Position numbers and translations under genes: made by a program. DNA of 64,000 nucleotides from CALRWV02 sp943371965 (lineage in GTDB: Bacteria; Bacteroidota; JABWAT01), in assembly GCA_943371965.1 (NCBI GenBank), contig CALRWV020000010.1:1-64000 (forward strand), in the 5' to 3' direction. Positions 7,680 through 16,028 of the stretch are shown in pieces. The notes beneath the pieces are model-generated. The model worked only from the letters and a program-made list of their open reading frames with translations. It searched no databases and was not told the DNA's origin. The number at the start of each line of letters is the position of its first letter. The stretch's first letter is position 1.

Positions 7680-8111
7680 GCTGGATAGCTATTAGCTTTT
7701 AGCTGTTAGGTGATCGGAAAATGACAATGGACAGTAGACAATAGATATGTAGTAGTTAGCTTGTCACCCTGAGCTTGTCGAAGGGCGGTCGCAATAGGAA
7801 AAGGTGCTTCGACAAGCTCAGCATGACAAAAACAAAAAACAGCTAACTGCTTATAGCTAACAGCTAAAAGACAATGGACAGTAGACAATTGACAATTGAC
7901 AATAGAAATGCAGTAGTTAGCTTGTCACCCTGAGCTTGTTGAAAACCCGGCTGCTGACGTGGTCGATGGGTGGTGGCAACAGGAAAAGGTGCTTCGACAA
8001 GCTCAGCATGACATAAACATAAAACAGTCAAAAATTACAAAAAAGAGAACGGCTACAAGCCAACAGCTACTACCTAAAAGCTTATAGCCAACAGCTAATA
8101 GCCAAAAAATT
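7680..8111. repeat. Repeat-filled ilvB-ilvN gap with a tandem duplication of about 120-160 bp
   Basis: Two copies, about 7723-7842 and 7870-8028, both start GACAATGGACAGTAGACAAT. Each runs through GTAGTTAGCTTGTCACCCTG and ends at a CTTCGACAAGCTCAGCATGA block. Each copy holds an inverted pair of the TGAGCTTGTCGAAG repeat. The second has a roughly 40-bp insertion. No gene is recognised. The last 50 bases are degenerate AGCCAACAGCTA microrepeats abutting the ilvN start. Confidence 0.8.
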
Positions 8112-8633
8112 ATGAACAAATACACCATCTCAGTTTTGATAGAAAATAAATTCGGATCCTTCAACCGTGTTGGGTCGATGTTTACCGGAAGGGGATTCAA
8201 TATCCACAGTATCTCAATCGGGGAAACGGAAAATCCTGAAATTGCAAGAATGACATTTGTCACTTCGGGTGACGAGAAGGTGGTTGACCAGATCATCAAA
8301 CAATTGAACCGTCTGATCGATACCATTCATGTGGAAAATCTGACTGAACAACCAATGATCGAACGGGAACTTCTGTTGATTACGGTTTTCTACCAGAAAG
8401 AAAACCGTGCCGATATCACAAACATCTGCAATATTTTTCAGGGCAAAGTTGCCGACATAACCAATTCAACCATCACTCTGGAAATAACCGGTCCACCTGA
8501 TAAAACTGAAGCAGCAATTAATCTGCTTTCGCACTACGGAATCAAGGAAGTTGCAAGATCAGGAAAAGTAGCCCTGAAACGCGGCAAACAGGAACGGATG
8601 AAAATTAAAGAAGAAGAAGCGGTTAGTGGCTAG
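8112..8633 (+). CDS. ilvN: Acetolactate synthase small (regulatory) subunit
   Basis: A 173-aa protein with an N-terminal ACT domain (YTISVLIENKFGSFNRVGSMFTGRGFNIHSISIG). It has the typical second domain (ERELLLITVFYQKENRADITNICNIFQGKVADI) and the C-terminal LLSHYGIKEVARSGKVAL motif of IlvN/IlvH. It binds the catalytic subunit and confers feedback inhibition, classically by valine. The length matches the IlvH-like two-domain form. The C-terminal tail is charged (KRGKQERMKIKEEEAVSG). It follows ilvB after a 432-bp repeat-filled gap, so either transcription reads through the repeats or a local promoter exists; none was seen. Confidence 0.96.
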   Translation: MNKYTISVLIENKFGSFNRVGSMFTGRGFNIHSISIGETENPEIARMTFVTSGDEKVVDQIIKQLNRLIDTIHVENLTEQPMIERELLLITVFYQKENRADITNICNIFQGKVADITNSTITLEITGPPDKTEAAINLLSHYGIKEVARSGKVALKRGKQERMKIKEEEAVSG

Positions 8634-8830
8634 TGGGAAATGGCTAGTGGCAAGTAGCAAGTGGACAATGATGAGTAGACAATAGACAATAGCCAGAAAA
8701 GTCCCCTATGGAAGAGGGGATTTAGGGGTGTGTCAAATAAATCAGACACAACTGAAATTTTAAACGAAACATAACAACCAAAAGCTGAAGGCCAACTCGC
8801 TGGAAGCTGACAAACAAAAGGAACAATCAA

Positions 8831-9847
8831 ATGAAAGTATATTACGAACAGGATGCCTCCCTTGAGCTTTTGCTTGAGAAAAAAGTAGCAGTAATCGGTT
8901 TCGGAAGTCAGGGACATGCGCATTCGCTGAACCTGAAAGACAGTGGTGTTGATGTCTGTGTTGGTTTGAGAAAATCAAGCGCATCATGGGCAAAAGCTGA
9001 AGCTACCGGTTTGAAAGTTAAAACTGTTGCAGAAGCGTCCGAATGGGCAGAAGTGATTATGGTTTTGCTTCCTGACCAGAATCAGAAAGAAGTTTATGAA
9101 GCGGAAATCAAGCCTTACCTGACAAAAGGAAAAACTCTGGCTTTCGCACATGGTTTCAATATCCATTTCAAGCAGATTGTTCCTCCTGCTGATGTGAATG
9201 TGATTATGATCGCTCCAAAAAGTCCGGGTCATCTTGTTAGACGTACCTTCCTTGCTGAAAATGGGGTTCCCTGTTTGATCGCTATCCAACAGGATGCAAC
9301 CGGTCAGGCAAAAGAACTGGCACTGGCATGGGCAAAAGGACTTGGCGGAACCAAAGCGGGTGTTATAGAAACCAACTTCAAAGATGAAACTGAAACCGAT
9401 TTGTTCGGCGAACAGGCAGTTCTTTGTGGTGGTTCAGCAGAACTGATTAAAGCAGGATTCGAAACTCTGGTTGAAGCGGGATATCCGCCTGAACTGGCTT
9501 ACTTCGAATGTATGCACGAAATGAAACTGATTGTTGATTTGTACTACGAAGGTGGCCTTTCAAGAATGAATTATTCAGTTTCCGATACTGCAGAGTACGG
9601 TGGAATGACTAGAGGACCACGTTTGATTACAGCAGAAACCAAAAAAGAAATGAAAAAGATTCTGACTGAAATCCAAACCGGACAATTCGCAGAAGAATTC
9701 CTGACCGATTACAAAAACGGTAAACCGAATTTCGAAGCACTGAGAAAATCAAACCGCGAACATGCCATCGAAAAAGTAGGTTCAGTTCTCCGCGGAATGA
9801 TGAGCTTCCTGTTCAAGAAAAACCCGAAAGAAGAAATCGGAGTTTAA
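8831..9847 (+). CDS. ilvC: Ketol-acid reductoisomerase (class I)
   Basis: Isomerises and reduces 2-acetolactate or 2-aceto-2-hydroxybutyrate to the dihydroxy acids. At 338 aa it is the short class I form. The Rossmann motif GFGSQGHAHSLNLKDSG and the cofactor loop LRKSSASWAKA are visible, the Ser/Arg-rich loop favouring NADPH. The Mg/substrate ligands lie in ETETDLFGEQAVLCGG and in YFECMHEMKLIVDLYYEGG, and the C-terminal knotted domain is complete. Upstream (8634-8830) lie tag-like microrepeats and a GTCCCCTAT/AGGGGATTT palindrome. It acts between IlvBN and IlvD. Confidence 0.97.
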   Translation: MKVYYEQDASLELLLEKKVAVIGFGSQGHAHSLNLKDSGVDVCVGLRKSSASWAKAEATGLKVKTVAEASEWAEVIMVLLPDQNQKEVYEAEIKPYLTKGKTLAFAHGFNIHFKQIVPPADVNVIMIAPKSPGHLVRRTFLAENGVPCLIAIQQDATGQAKELALAWAKGLGGTKAGVIETNFKDETETDLFGEQAVLCGGSAELIKAGFETLVEAGYPPELAYFECMHEMKLIVDLYYEGGLSRMNYSVSDTAEYGGMTRGPRLITAETKKEMKKILTEIQTGQFAEEFLTDYKNGKPNFEALRKSNREHAIEKVGSVLRGMMSFLFKKNPKEEIGV

Positions 9848-9872
9848 GAAATTAAGATTGTTGTTGGTTTAT

Positions 9873-9929
9873 GTCGTGGTGAGCGGAGTCGAACCATGAC
9901 ATAAACCCTTCGACTCCGCTCAGGGTGAC
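9873..9929. repeat. Inverted pair of the GAGCGGAGTCGA hairpin repeat
   Basis: Copy 9873-9900 has arms GTCGTGGT/ACCATGAC around the conserved core GAGCGGAGTCGA (one G-T wobble). The inverted copy at 9906-9929 has CCCT/AGGG as its inner stem. The pair sits between ilvC and leuB. Confidence 0.8.
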
Positions 9930-9986
9930 GAATTTCAATAGACAGAGAATTTACTAAAAATTATTAACAAATAGGTTTTGGGTTTT

Positions 9987-10025
9987 CAACCTGATGACCC
10001 GAAACCTGACTACCTGAAAACCTAA
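9987..10025 (+). repeat. Degenerate heptamer microrepeat (AACCTGA-like) before leuB
   Basis: CAACCTGATGACCCGAAACC and the following CTGACTACCTGAAAACCTAA are imperfect copies of a 7-base unit near AACCTGA. They end 9 bp before the leuB ATG. Similar tracts precede thrB and the dCMP deaminase gene. Confidence 0.6.
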
Positions 10026-10033
10026 GGACAATC

Positions 10034-11134
10034 ATGGCACAGAAAATAACAGTATTACCCGGTGATGGAATCGGTGTTGAAGTAACAGATGCAGCGGTTT
10101 CATTTTTAAGCGCAGTTGCAGAAAAACATCAGTTGGATTTATCAATTTCAGTGAAATTGGTGGGCGGAAGTTCGTTTGATAAATTCGGAACTCCTTTGAC
10201 CGTTGATACGCTGAATGAATGTTTTCAGTCAGATGCAGTTTTATTGGGCGCAGTTGGCGGACCAAAATGGGAAAGTCTTCCTCACGACAAAAAACCGGAA
10301 GCAGCACTTTTGCAACTGAGAAAAGCACTTGGTTTGTACAATAACCTTCGTCCTGCAAAGGTTTACAATGCGCTGATTAAAAGTTCAACCATTAAAGCAG
10401 AAGTTATTGAAAATGTTGATCTGATTGTGGTTCGTGAATTGACCGGAGGTTTGTATTTCGGAGAACCTCGCGGAATGGATTCTAACCGTGCTTTCAACAC
10501 CATGGCTTATACTGTTGAAGAAATTGAACGGATTGCAAAAGCCGGATTTGAACTTGCCATGAAACGCAACAAAAAATTGTGCTCGGTTGATAAAGCCAAT
10601 GTTCTTGAAGTTTCACAGTTGTGGAGAAATGTGGTTAAACAGGTTCACAGAAACTATCCGGAAGTTGCCCTGACCCACATGTATGTTGATAATGCTGCCA
10701 TGCAACTGGTTAGAAATCCATCCCAGTTTGATGTGATGCTGACCGAAAATATGTTTGGTGATATTTTAAGTGATATCGCATCCATGATTCCCGGTAGTTT
10801 GGGAATGCTGCCATCTGCAAGTTTGGGAACCAAATATGCATTGTATGAACCGGTTCACGGAAGTGCACCTGATATTGCAGGACAGAACAAAGCCAATCCG
10901 ATCGGAACGATTGCTTCACTTGCCATGATGTTTGAATATACTTTTGGCTTGAAAACCGCATCTGAGCAAATTGAAAAAGCAATTGTTAGAACCCTGAACG
11001 AAGGCTACAGAACTGCTGATATTTATACTGCCGGAACAACTCTGGTAACAACTTCCGAAATGGCTGACAGAATCAAAGGCGCATTTCTGGAAATTTATGA
11101 AACCAATAATTACGGTTTCGCTTACGTTTGCTAA
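10034..11134 (+). CDS. leuB: 3-Isopropylmalate dehydrogenase
   Basis: Oxidatively decarboxylates 3-isopropylmalate to 2-oxoisocaproate with NAD. In a citramalate pathway it also converts 3-methylmalate to 2-oxobutyrate. The family features are in order: ITVLPGDGIGVEVTDAAV, NLRPAKVY, RELTGGLYFGEPRG, the NAD-dependent decarboxylase signature NMFGDILSDIASMIPGSLGMLPSAS, and EPVHGSAPDIAGQNKANPIG. Length 366 aa is normal. It is followed 12 bp later by ilvE with AGGAAAT as ribosome-binding site, so the two are cotranscribed. Confidence 0.97.
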   Translation: MAQKITVLPGDGIGVEVTDAAVSFLSAVAEKHQLDLSISVKLVGGSSFDKFGTPLTVDTLNECFQSDAVLLGAVGGPKWESLPHDKKPEAALLQLRKALGLYNNLRPAKVYNALIKSSTIKAEVIENVDLIVVRELTGGLYFGEPRGMDSNRAFNTMAYTVEEIERIAKAGFELAMKRNKKLCSVDKANVLEVSQLWRNVVKQVHRNYPEVALTHMYVDNAAMQLVRNPSQFDVMLTENMFGDILSDIASMIPGSLGMLPSASLGTKYALYEPVHGSAPDIAGQNKANPIGTIASLAMMFEYTFGLKTASEQIEKAIVRTLNEGYRTADIYTAGTTLVTTSEMADRIKGAFLEIYETNNYGFAYVC

Positions 11135-11146
11135 TCAGGAAATAAT

Positions 11147-12109
11147 ATGGAAACCACTTTGGCGGAATCACCGCAGACCCAAAATAAAAATCTGAAAAAC
11201 TGGATCGCTTTTTTCAAAGGGCAATATGTTGATGAATCAGAAATGGTCATCTCTGTCCGTGCAAAAGTGGTGCAGTATGGGTTGGGTGTTTTTGAAGGTG
11301 TCAGGGCATATTGGAATGCTGATGAAAATCAATTGTATGTTTTCAGAGCGAAAGAACATTTCCAGCGCATTCTGGATTCCTGCAAGATATTGAGATTGCA
11401 GTCTGAATTTTCAGTTGATGAATTGACTGAAATTGCAGTTGAAGTTCTGAAAGCCAATCATTCAAAAACCAATACTTATCTGCGTCCGATTTTCTTTCAT
11501 GGTTCAGAAAAACTGGCACCGGTGTTTGAAGATGGAGATACCGAATTTGCAATGTATTCACTTCCGCTGAATGATTATTTGGATACAACCAAACCGATTC
11601 ATGTTGCCATCAGTTCCTGGAACCGTGTACCTGACAACTGTATTCCTGCACGTGCAAAACCAACAGGAATTTACATCAACTCTGCTTTGGCGAGAGATGA
11701 AGCAAATAAAAATGGTTTTCATGAAGCCGTTTTGCTTTCTGCTGACGGTAGTGTTTCTGAAGGATCAGGAGAACATATTTTTCTGGTGCGGAATGGTGTG
11801 ATTTATTCTCCTCCATCCACACAGGATAATTTGGAAGGCATTACCCGTTTAACCATCATCGAAATTGCAACCAACGTGTTAGGTCTGAAATTTGTTGAAA
11901 AACGGATTAACCGTTCAGAATTATATACTGCAGACGAAATGTTCTTTACCGGAACCGGGGCAGAAGTAACTCCAATCGGATCGGTTGATAGAAGAACAGT
12001 CGGTACAGGAGAAGTTGGAGTGATCACAAAGAAAATCCAGAACGCATTTTTTGATGTGGTTTACGGAAGAAATCCAAAATACAAAAATTGGCTGACTCCG
12101 GTTTATTGA
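11147..12109 (+). CDS. ilvE: Branched-chain amino-acid aminotransferase (class IV)
   Basis: PLP-dependent fold-type IV aminotransferase making Val, Leu and Ile from their keto acids. The substrate-entry motif VVQYGLGVFEGVRAYWN is clear, as are YLRPIFFHG, the PLP region AKPTGIYINSALARDEANKNGFHEAVLLSADGSVSEGSGEHIFLV, and GTGAEVTPIGSVD. There is a short unconserved N-terminal extension, METTLAESPQTQNKN. Length 320 aa is typical. The enzyme closes all three branched-chain routes encoded here. Confidence 0.93.
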   Translation: METTLAESPQTQNKNLKNWIAFFKGQYVDESEMVISVRAKVVQYGLGVFEGVRAYWNADENQLYVFRAKEHFQRILDSCKILRLQSEFSVDELTEIAVEVLKANHSKTNTYLRPIFFHGSEKLAPVFEDGDTEFAMYSLPLNDYLDTTKPIHVAISSWNRVPDNCIPARAKPTGIYINSALARDEANKNGFHEAVLLSADGSVSEGSGEHIFLVRNGVIYSPPSTQDNLEGITRLTIIEIATNVLGLKFVEKRINRSELYTADEMFFTGTGAEVTPIGSVDRRTVGTGEVGVITKKIQNAFFDVVYGRNPKYKNWLTPVY

Positions 12110-12120
12110 ATTGATTTTTA

Positions 12121-12146
12121 TAGCCCACGGTTTAAACCGTGGGCTA
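12121..12146. repeat. Perfect 26-bp palindrome between ilvE and leuA
   Basis: TAGCCCACGGTTT and its exact complement AAACCGTGGGCTA are adjacent, followed by TAAAAAG. It could act as a weak terminator, but the same palindrome is a widespread intergenic repeat in bacteria and the downstream T-run on the + strand is poor. Confidence 0.7.
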
Positions 12147-12211
12147 TAAAAAGTTAAATAAATTCCTTCTCTTGAGAGGAGAGGAAAAAAGACTAGAAAA
12201 AAGGAACAACA

Positions 12212-13810
12212 ATGAAAGATCGGATTATCATTTTTGATACGACTTTAAGAGACGGAGAGCAGTCACCTGGCGCATCTCTGAATGTTCATGAAAAAGTTGA
12301 GATTGCTCGTCAATTGGCGAAACTCAATGTGGATGTTATTGAAGCCGGTTTCCCGGTTTCATCACCTGCACAATTTGAAGCGGTAAAGCGGATTGCAGAC
12401 GAATCACCGGCAATAATAGCGGGATTATGCCGTGCCGTTGAAAAAGACATCAGTGTTGCTTATGACGCTTTAAGAAATGCAAAGAAGCCACGTCTTCACA
12501 CGTTTATCGGAACTTCTGATATTCATATTCTCGGTAAATTTGCTGATGACCGTTATGGAATTTCACTTGAAGAAAAAAGAAAAACTGTTCTTCAAATGAC
12601 TTATGATGCTGTAGCTTTCGCAAAGACTTTTTGCGCCGATGTTGAATTTTCTGCTGAAGATGCAGGTCGTACCGATATCGGATTTTTGGCGGATGCTGTT
12701 GAGACTGCAATCAATGCCGGTGCAACAACCATCAACATTCCTGACACAACCGGATATTGTATTCCTTTTGAATTCGGTGAAAAAATTGCCGAACTGAAAC
12801 GCCGTGTAAAAAATATCGATAAAGCCATTATTTCTGTACACTGTCATAATGATTTGGGACTTGGAGTTGCAAATTCGTTGTCAGCCATCATGAACGGTGC
12901 AAGACAGGTTGAATGTACGTTGAATGGAATCGGTGAACGTGCAGGAAATGCTTCGATGGAAGAAATTGTAATGGCATTGAATGTCCGCAAAGATATTTTG
13001 AATTTTTACACCGACATCAACATCAAAGAAATTTATAATACCAGCAGAATGGTTTCTGCTTTTACCGGAATGATTGTTCAGCCCAACAAAGCTATCGTTG
13101 GTGACAATGCTTTTGCACATGAATCCGGAATTCATCAGGATGGTGTTCTGAAAAACAGAAACACGTATGAAATCATGACTCCTGAATCTGTTGGAATTAC
13201 TGAAAATAAAATTGTACTTGGCAGACATTCCGGCCGTCACGGTTTGGCATCCAGACTGAAAGTTCTGGGATACAATCTGACCAATGAGGAAGTCGATTTG
13301 GCTTATCAGAAATTTCTTGAAATCGCCGACAAGAAAAAAGAAATCTATGATGAAGATTTGCGTGTTCTGATGGGTGATGAAGTTCTTCACAAAGAAGAGC
13401 ATTATGAATTGGATTATCTGCATGTGGTAATGGGAACAACTGCAATCCCTACAGCAACCGTTAAAATCCGTGAAGGAAAAGAAATTCTTCAGGAATCATC
13501 CGTTGGAGATGGACCGGTTGATGCCGTTTTCAAAGCGATCGAACGTGCTGTTAAATCTACCGTTTCAATTGAATCCTACAACGTTAGATCAGTTACTGCA
13601 GGACGTGAAGCATTAGGCGAGGTTCTTGTTAGAATCAGAGACAAGAAAAGAACTTATGTCGGAAAGGGAATTTCAACCGACATTATTGAAGCCAGTGCCA
13701 AAGCATTTTTGAAAGCACTCAGTCAGCAGAAAGAATTTGAAGAAATTGAATCCGCTCCGTTGGAAGATGTATTTTCCAACAGTGATTCATGGCTATTTAA
13801 AAAGCATTGA
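12212..13810 (+). CDS. leuA: 2-Isopropylmalate synthase
   Basis: First committed step of leucine synthesis, acetyl-CoA plus 2-oxoisovalerate. The HMGL-like TIM barrel is marked by FDTTLRDGEQSPGASLN, HTFIGTSDIH, SAEDAGRTD, and the metal-binding HCHNDLG. GIGERAGNASMEEIVMAL follows, then HESGIHQDGVLKN. The C-terminal half (about 390-515) is the LeuA dimerisation/regulatory domain, usually responsible for leucine feedback. At 532 aa it is the full long form. It has AAGGAAC upstream of the ATG. Confidence 0.96.
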   Translation: MKDRIIIFDTTLRDGEQSPGASLNVHEKVEIARQLAKLNVDVIEAGFPVSSPAQFEAVKRIADESPAIIAGLCRAVEKDISVAYDALRNAKKPRLHTFIGTSDIHILGKFADDRYGISLEEKRKTVLQMTYDAVAFAKTFCADVEFSAEDAGRTDIGFLADAVETAINAGATTINIPDTTGYCIPFEFGEKIAELKRRVKNIDKAIISVHCHNDLGLGVANSLSAIMNGARQVECTLNGIGERAGNASMEEIVMALNVRKDILNFYTDINIKEIYNTSRMVSAFTGMIVQPNKAIVGDNAFAHESGIHQDGVLKNRNTYEIMTPESVGITENKIVLGRHSGRHGLASRLKVLGYNLTNEEVDLAYQKFLEIADKKKEIYDEDLRVLMGDEVLHKEEHYELDYLHVVMGTTAIPTATVKIREGKEILQESSVGDGPVDAVFKAIERAVKSTVSIESYNVRSVTAGREALGEVLVRIRDKKRTYVGKGISTDIIEASAKAFLKALSQQKEFEEIESAPLEDVFSNSDSWLFKKH

Positions 13811-13811
13811 A

Positions 13812-13884
13812 ACCCCCTTAGTCCCCCTTTGAGAAAGGGGGAGAATTAAAGTCCTCCTTTTTCAAAGGAGGATTTAGGAGGTTT
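13812..13884. repeat. Two adjacent hairpin repeats between leuA and leuC
   Basis: CCCCCTTT/AAAGGGGG at 13823-13841 and TCCTCCTTT/AAAGGAGGA at 13852-13872. The stems differ but both remain perfectly paired, and both have the GTCC...GA(T/G)TTAGG context of a common short repeat. The same family occurs in inverted order at 25650-25715. Confidence 0.75.
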
Positions 13885-13924
13885 AAATTTTACAGAACAA
13901 AAAACGAATAAGGAAAACTCTCGT

Positions 13925-15220
13925 ATGGGAATGACAATCACAGAAAAAATCCTGGCAAAATCAGCAAAACGAGCTTTCGTTACGCCGGGAGAAAGCATTT
14001 GGTTAAATGTTGATGTTTTGATGACTCACGATGTTTGCGGACCTCCAACTGTTGATATCTGGAAACGTGAATTCGGTGAGAACGCAAAAATCTGGGACAA
14101 AGAAAAACTGGTCATTTTTCCTGATCACTATATTTTTACTGCGAATGCAAATGCCAATCAGAATGTTGCAAAACTGCGGGAATTTGCAAAAGAATATGAT
14201 TTGCCCAACTACTATGACGTTGGTACCGATCGTTACAAAGGTGTCTGCCACATGGCGTTGGCTGAAGAAGGATACAACGTTCCCGGTACTGTTTTATTTG
14301 GAACCGATTCACATACCTGTACCTCAGGTGCATTTGGTATGTTTGCAACCGGTGTAGGAAATTCTGATGCAGCTTTCATTTTAGGTACCGGAAAAATCTG
14401 GGAAAAAGTTCCGGATTCCATGCTGTTTACTTTTGACGGTGAACTGCCTCCTTACCTGACAGCCAAGGATTTGATTCTCCAAATTATTGGTGATATCGGA
14501 ACTGATGGAGCAACCTACCGTGCGATGGAATTCAATGGCGATGGTGTTTTTTCTCTTCCCATGTTTGAAAGAATGACCCTGACCAATATGGCAATTGAAG
14601 CCGGTGGAATGAACGGAATCATTGAAGCGGATGAACAGACTTTGGCTTATGTCAGAGAACGTACAAAAGCACCAATGGAAGTTTTTAAAAGTGATGCAGA
14701 TGCAAAATACTTTTCGAAATACCGTTACAATTTGAAGGATATCGAACCTTTGGTTGCAAAACCACACAGTCCTGATAACCGTGATACTGTCAGAAATGTA
14801 CAGGGTACAAGATTGACAAAAGCATATATCGGATCATGTACAGGTGGAAAACTGATTGATTTTCAATTGGCAGCAAAAATGTTGATGGGACAACAGGTTA
14901 AAATTCCAACTTTCCTTGTTCCTGCTTCAACACAGGTTGAAAAACAACTCGAAATTGAAACCATTCATGGAATATCACTGAAAGATATCTTTGAAAAAGC
15001 AGGTTGTCAGATTGCACAATCATCATGTGCTGCTTGTCTTGGTGGTCCATCAGATACTTTTGGTCGTTCAGTCGATATGGATATTGTAATTTCTACAACG
15101 AATAGAAATTTTCCTGGCAGAATGGGAAGCAAGAAATCAGAAGTGTATCTGGCTTCACCGCTTACAGTAGCTGCATCAGCATTAACCGGTGTAATTACAG
15201 ACCCAAGAGACTTTCTTTAA
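13925..15220 (+). CDS. leuC: 3-Isopropylmalate dehydratase large subunit
   Basis: Aconitase-family [4Fe-4S] hydro-lyase that, with LeuD, isomerises 2- to 3-isopropylmalate and probably citramalate to 3-methylmalate. The cluster ligands are visible as GSCTGG and SSCAACLGG, and the substrate motif is GTDSHTCTSGAFG. The 431-aa length is that of the shorter HacA/LeuC form. The frame starts MGMTITEKI. The second Met (13931) is an equally likely start and matches the family better. It is separated from leuD by repeat DNA only. Confidence 0.95.
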   Translation: MGMTITEKILAKSAKRAFVTPGESIWLNVDVLMTHDVCGPPTVDIWKREFGENAKIWDKEKLVIFPDHYIFTANANANQNVAKLREFAKEYDLPNYYDVGTDRYKGVCHMALAEEGYNVPGTVLFGTDSHTCTSGAFGMFATGVGNSDAAFILGTGKIWEKVPDSMLFTFDGELPPYLTAKDLILQIIGDIGTDGATYRAMEFNGDGVFSLPMFERMTLTNMAIEAGGMNGIIEADEQTLAYVRERTKAPMEVFKSDADAKYFSKYRYNLKDIEPLVAKPHSPDNRDTVRNVQGTRLTKAYIGSCTGGKLIDFQLAAKMLMGQQVKIPTFLVPASTQVEKQLEIETIHGISLKDIFEKAGCQIAQSSCAACLGGPSDTFGRSVDMDIVISTTNRNFPGRMGSKKSEVYLASPLTVAASALTGVITDPRDFL

Positions 15221-15308
15221 TTACTAATTACGTGACCCAGAGGCTCATCAGCCTCCGGCTGAAATGAATAATTGGGGATTATAAAAACAAAATACTGAAA
15301 TAAAACTC

Positions 15309-15385
15309 GTCATACTGAGCGGAGTCGAAGTATGAAAGAATTATGGAATCAATTAAATCGCCCTTCGACTCCGCTCAGGGTGACA
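15309..15385. repeat. Inverted pair of the GAGCGGAGTCGA hairpin repeat before and within the long leuD frame
   Basis: Copy 15309-15334 has stem TCATACT/AGTATGA. The inverted copy at 15361-15385 reads CCCTTCGACTCCGCTCAGGG. The second copy is translated in the long leuD reading frame. Confidence 0.85.
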
Positions 15386-15405
15386 AGTCAAACAAGGAAA
15401 GTAAA

Positions 15406-15966
15406 ATGGAAAAAATTATCAGAGGAAAAGCTTTTGTATTGGGTGACAACATCGATACAGATCAGATTATACCGGCAGAACATTTGGTTTACAGTGTTAT
15501 TGAACCGGAAGGCGTGAAAAAATACGGTCATTATGCAATGTCGGGCGTTCCACTTGATCAATCCGGTTTGCCTTATGGACAAAAACCTTTTATCAAAGGG
15601 GATGCGAATGAGTCCGAATACACGATCATCATCGGTGGTTCAAATTTCGGTTGTGGTTCATCACGTGAACATGCACCATTTGCACTTCAGGTCGCTGGTA
15701 TTAAAGCAGTTGTAGCAGAAACCTATGCACGGATATTTTATAGAAACTCAGTTGATGGTGGCTTTTTGATTCCTTACGAATCAGAAATAAAATTGAACGA
15801 CAAGATCAGAACCGGTGATATGCTGGAACTGAATGTGAAAGAAAATATTCTTCTCAATCAAACAACTGAACAGATTTTCAATCTGAGAAATTTGGGAAGT
15901 GTTCTTGAAATCGTTGAAGCAGGAAACCTTTTCGAATACGCCAGAAAAAACGGAATGATCGCATAG
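15406..15966 (+). CDS. leuD: 3-Isopropylmalate dehydratase small subunit
   Basis: The swivelling small subunit of isopropylmalate isomerase. It shows MEKIIRGKAFVLGDNIDTDQIIPAEHL, GGSNFGCGSSREHAPFAL and the C-terminal LRNLGSVLEIVEAGNLFEYARKNGMI. The reading frame is open from an ATG at 15343, but those 21 extra codons encode the intergenic repeat (SPFDSAQGDK) and have no family counterpart. The ATG at 15406 has AAGGAAAG upstream and gives a normal 186-aa protein. It works with LeuC directly upstream. Confidence 0.95.
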   Translation: MEKIIRGKAFVLGDNIDTDQIIPAEHLVYSVIEPEGVKKYGHYAMSGVPLDQSGLPYGQKPFIKGDANESEYTIIIGGSNFGCGSSREHAPFALQVAGIKAVVAETYARIFYRNSVDGGFLIPYESEIKLNDKIRTGDMLELNVKENILLNQTTEQIFNLRNLGSVLEIVEAGNLFEYARKNGMIA

Positions 15967-16028
15967 TCGATAGCTTTCAGTCCATTGTCAATAGCAATAC
16001 CTAACAGCTAACAGCCAAGAGCCACAAC

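Noticed and set aside
7680..8111. CRISPR-like array
   Set aside because: Only two units, unequal in length and built of inverted interspersed repeats; no regular spacers and no cas genes in the window.
12121..12146. Perfect palindrome considered as the terminator of an ilvE-ended operon
   Set aside because: No T-run on the + strand and the sequence matches a widespread intergenic repeat; kept as a repeat only.
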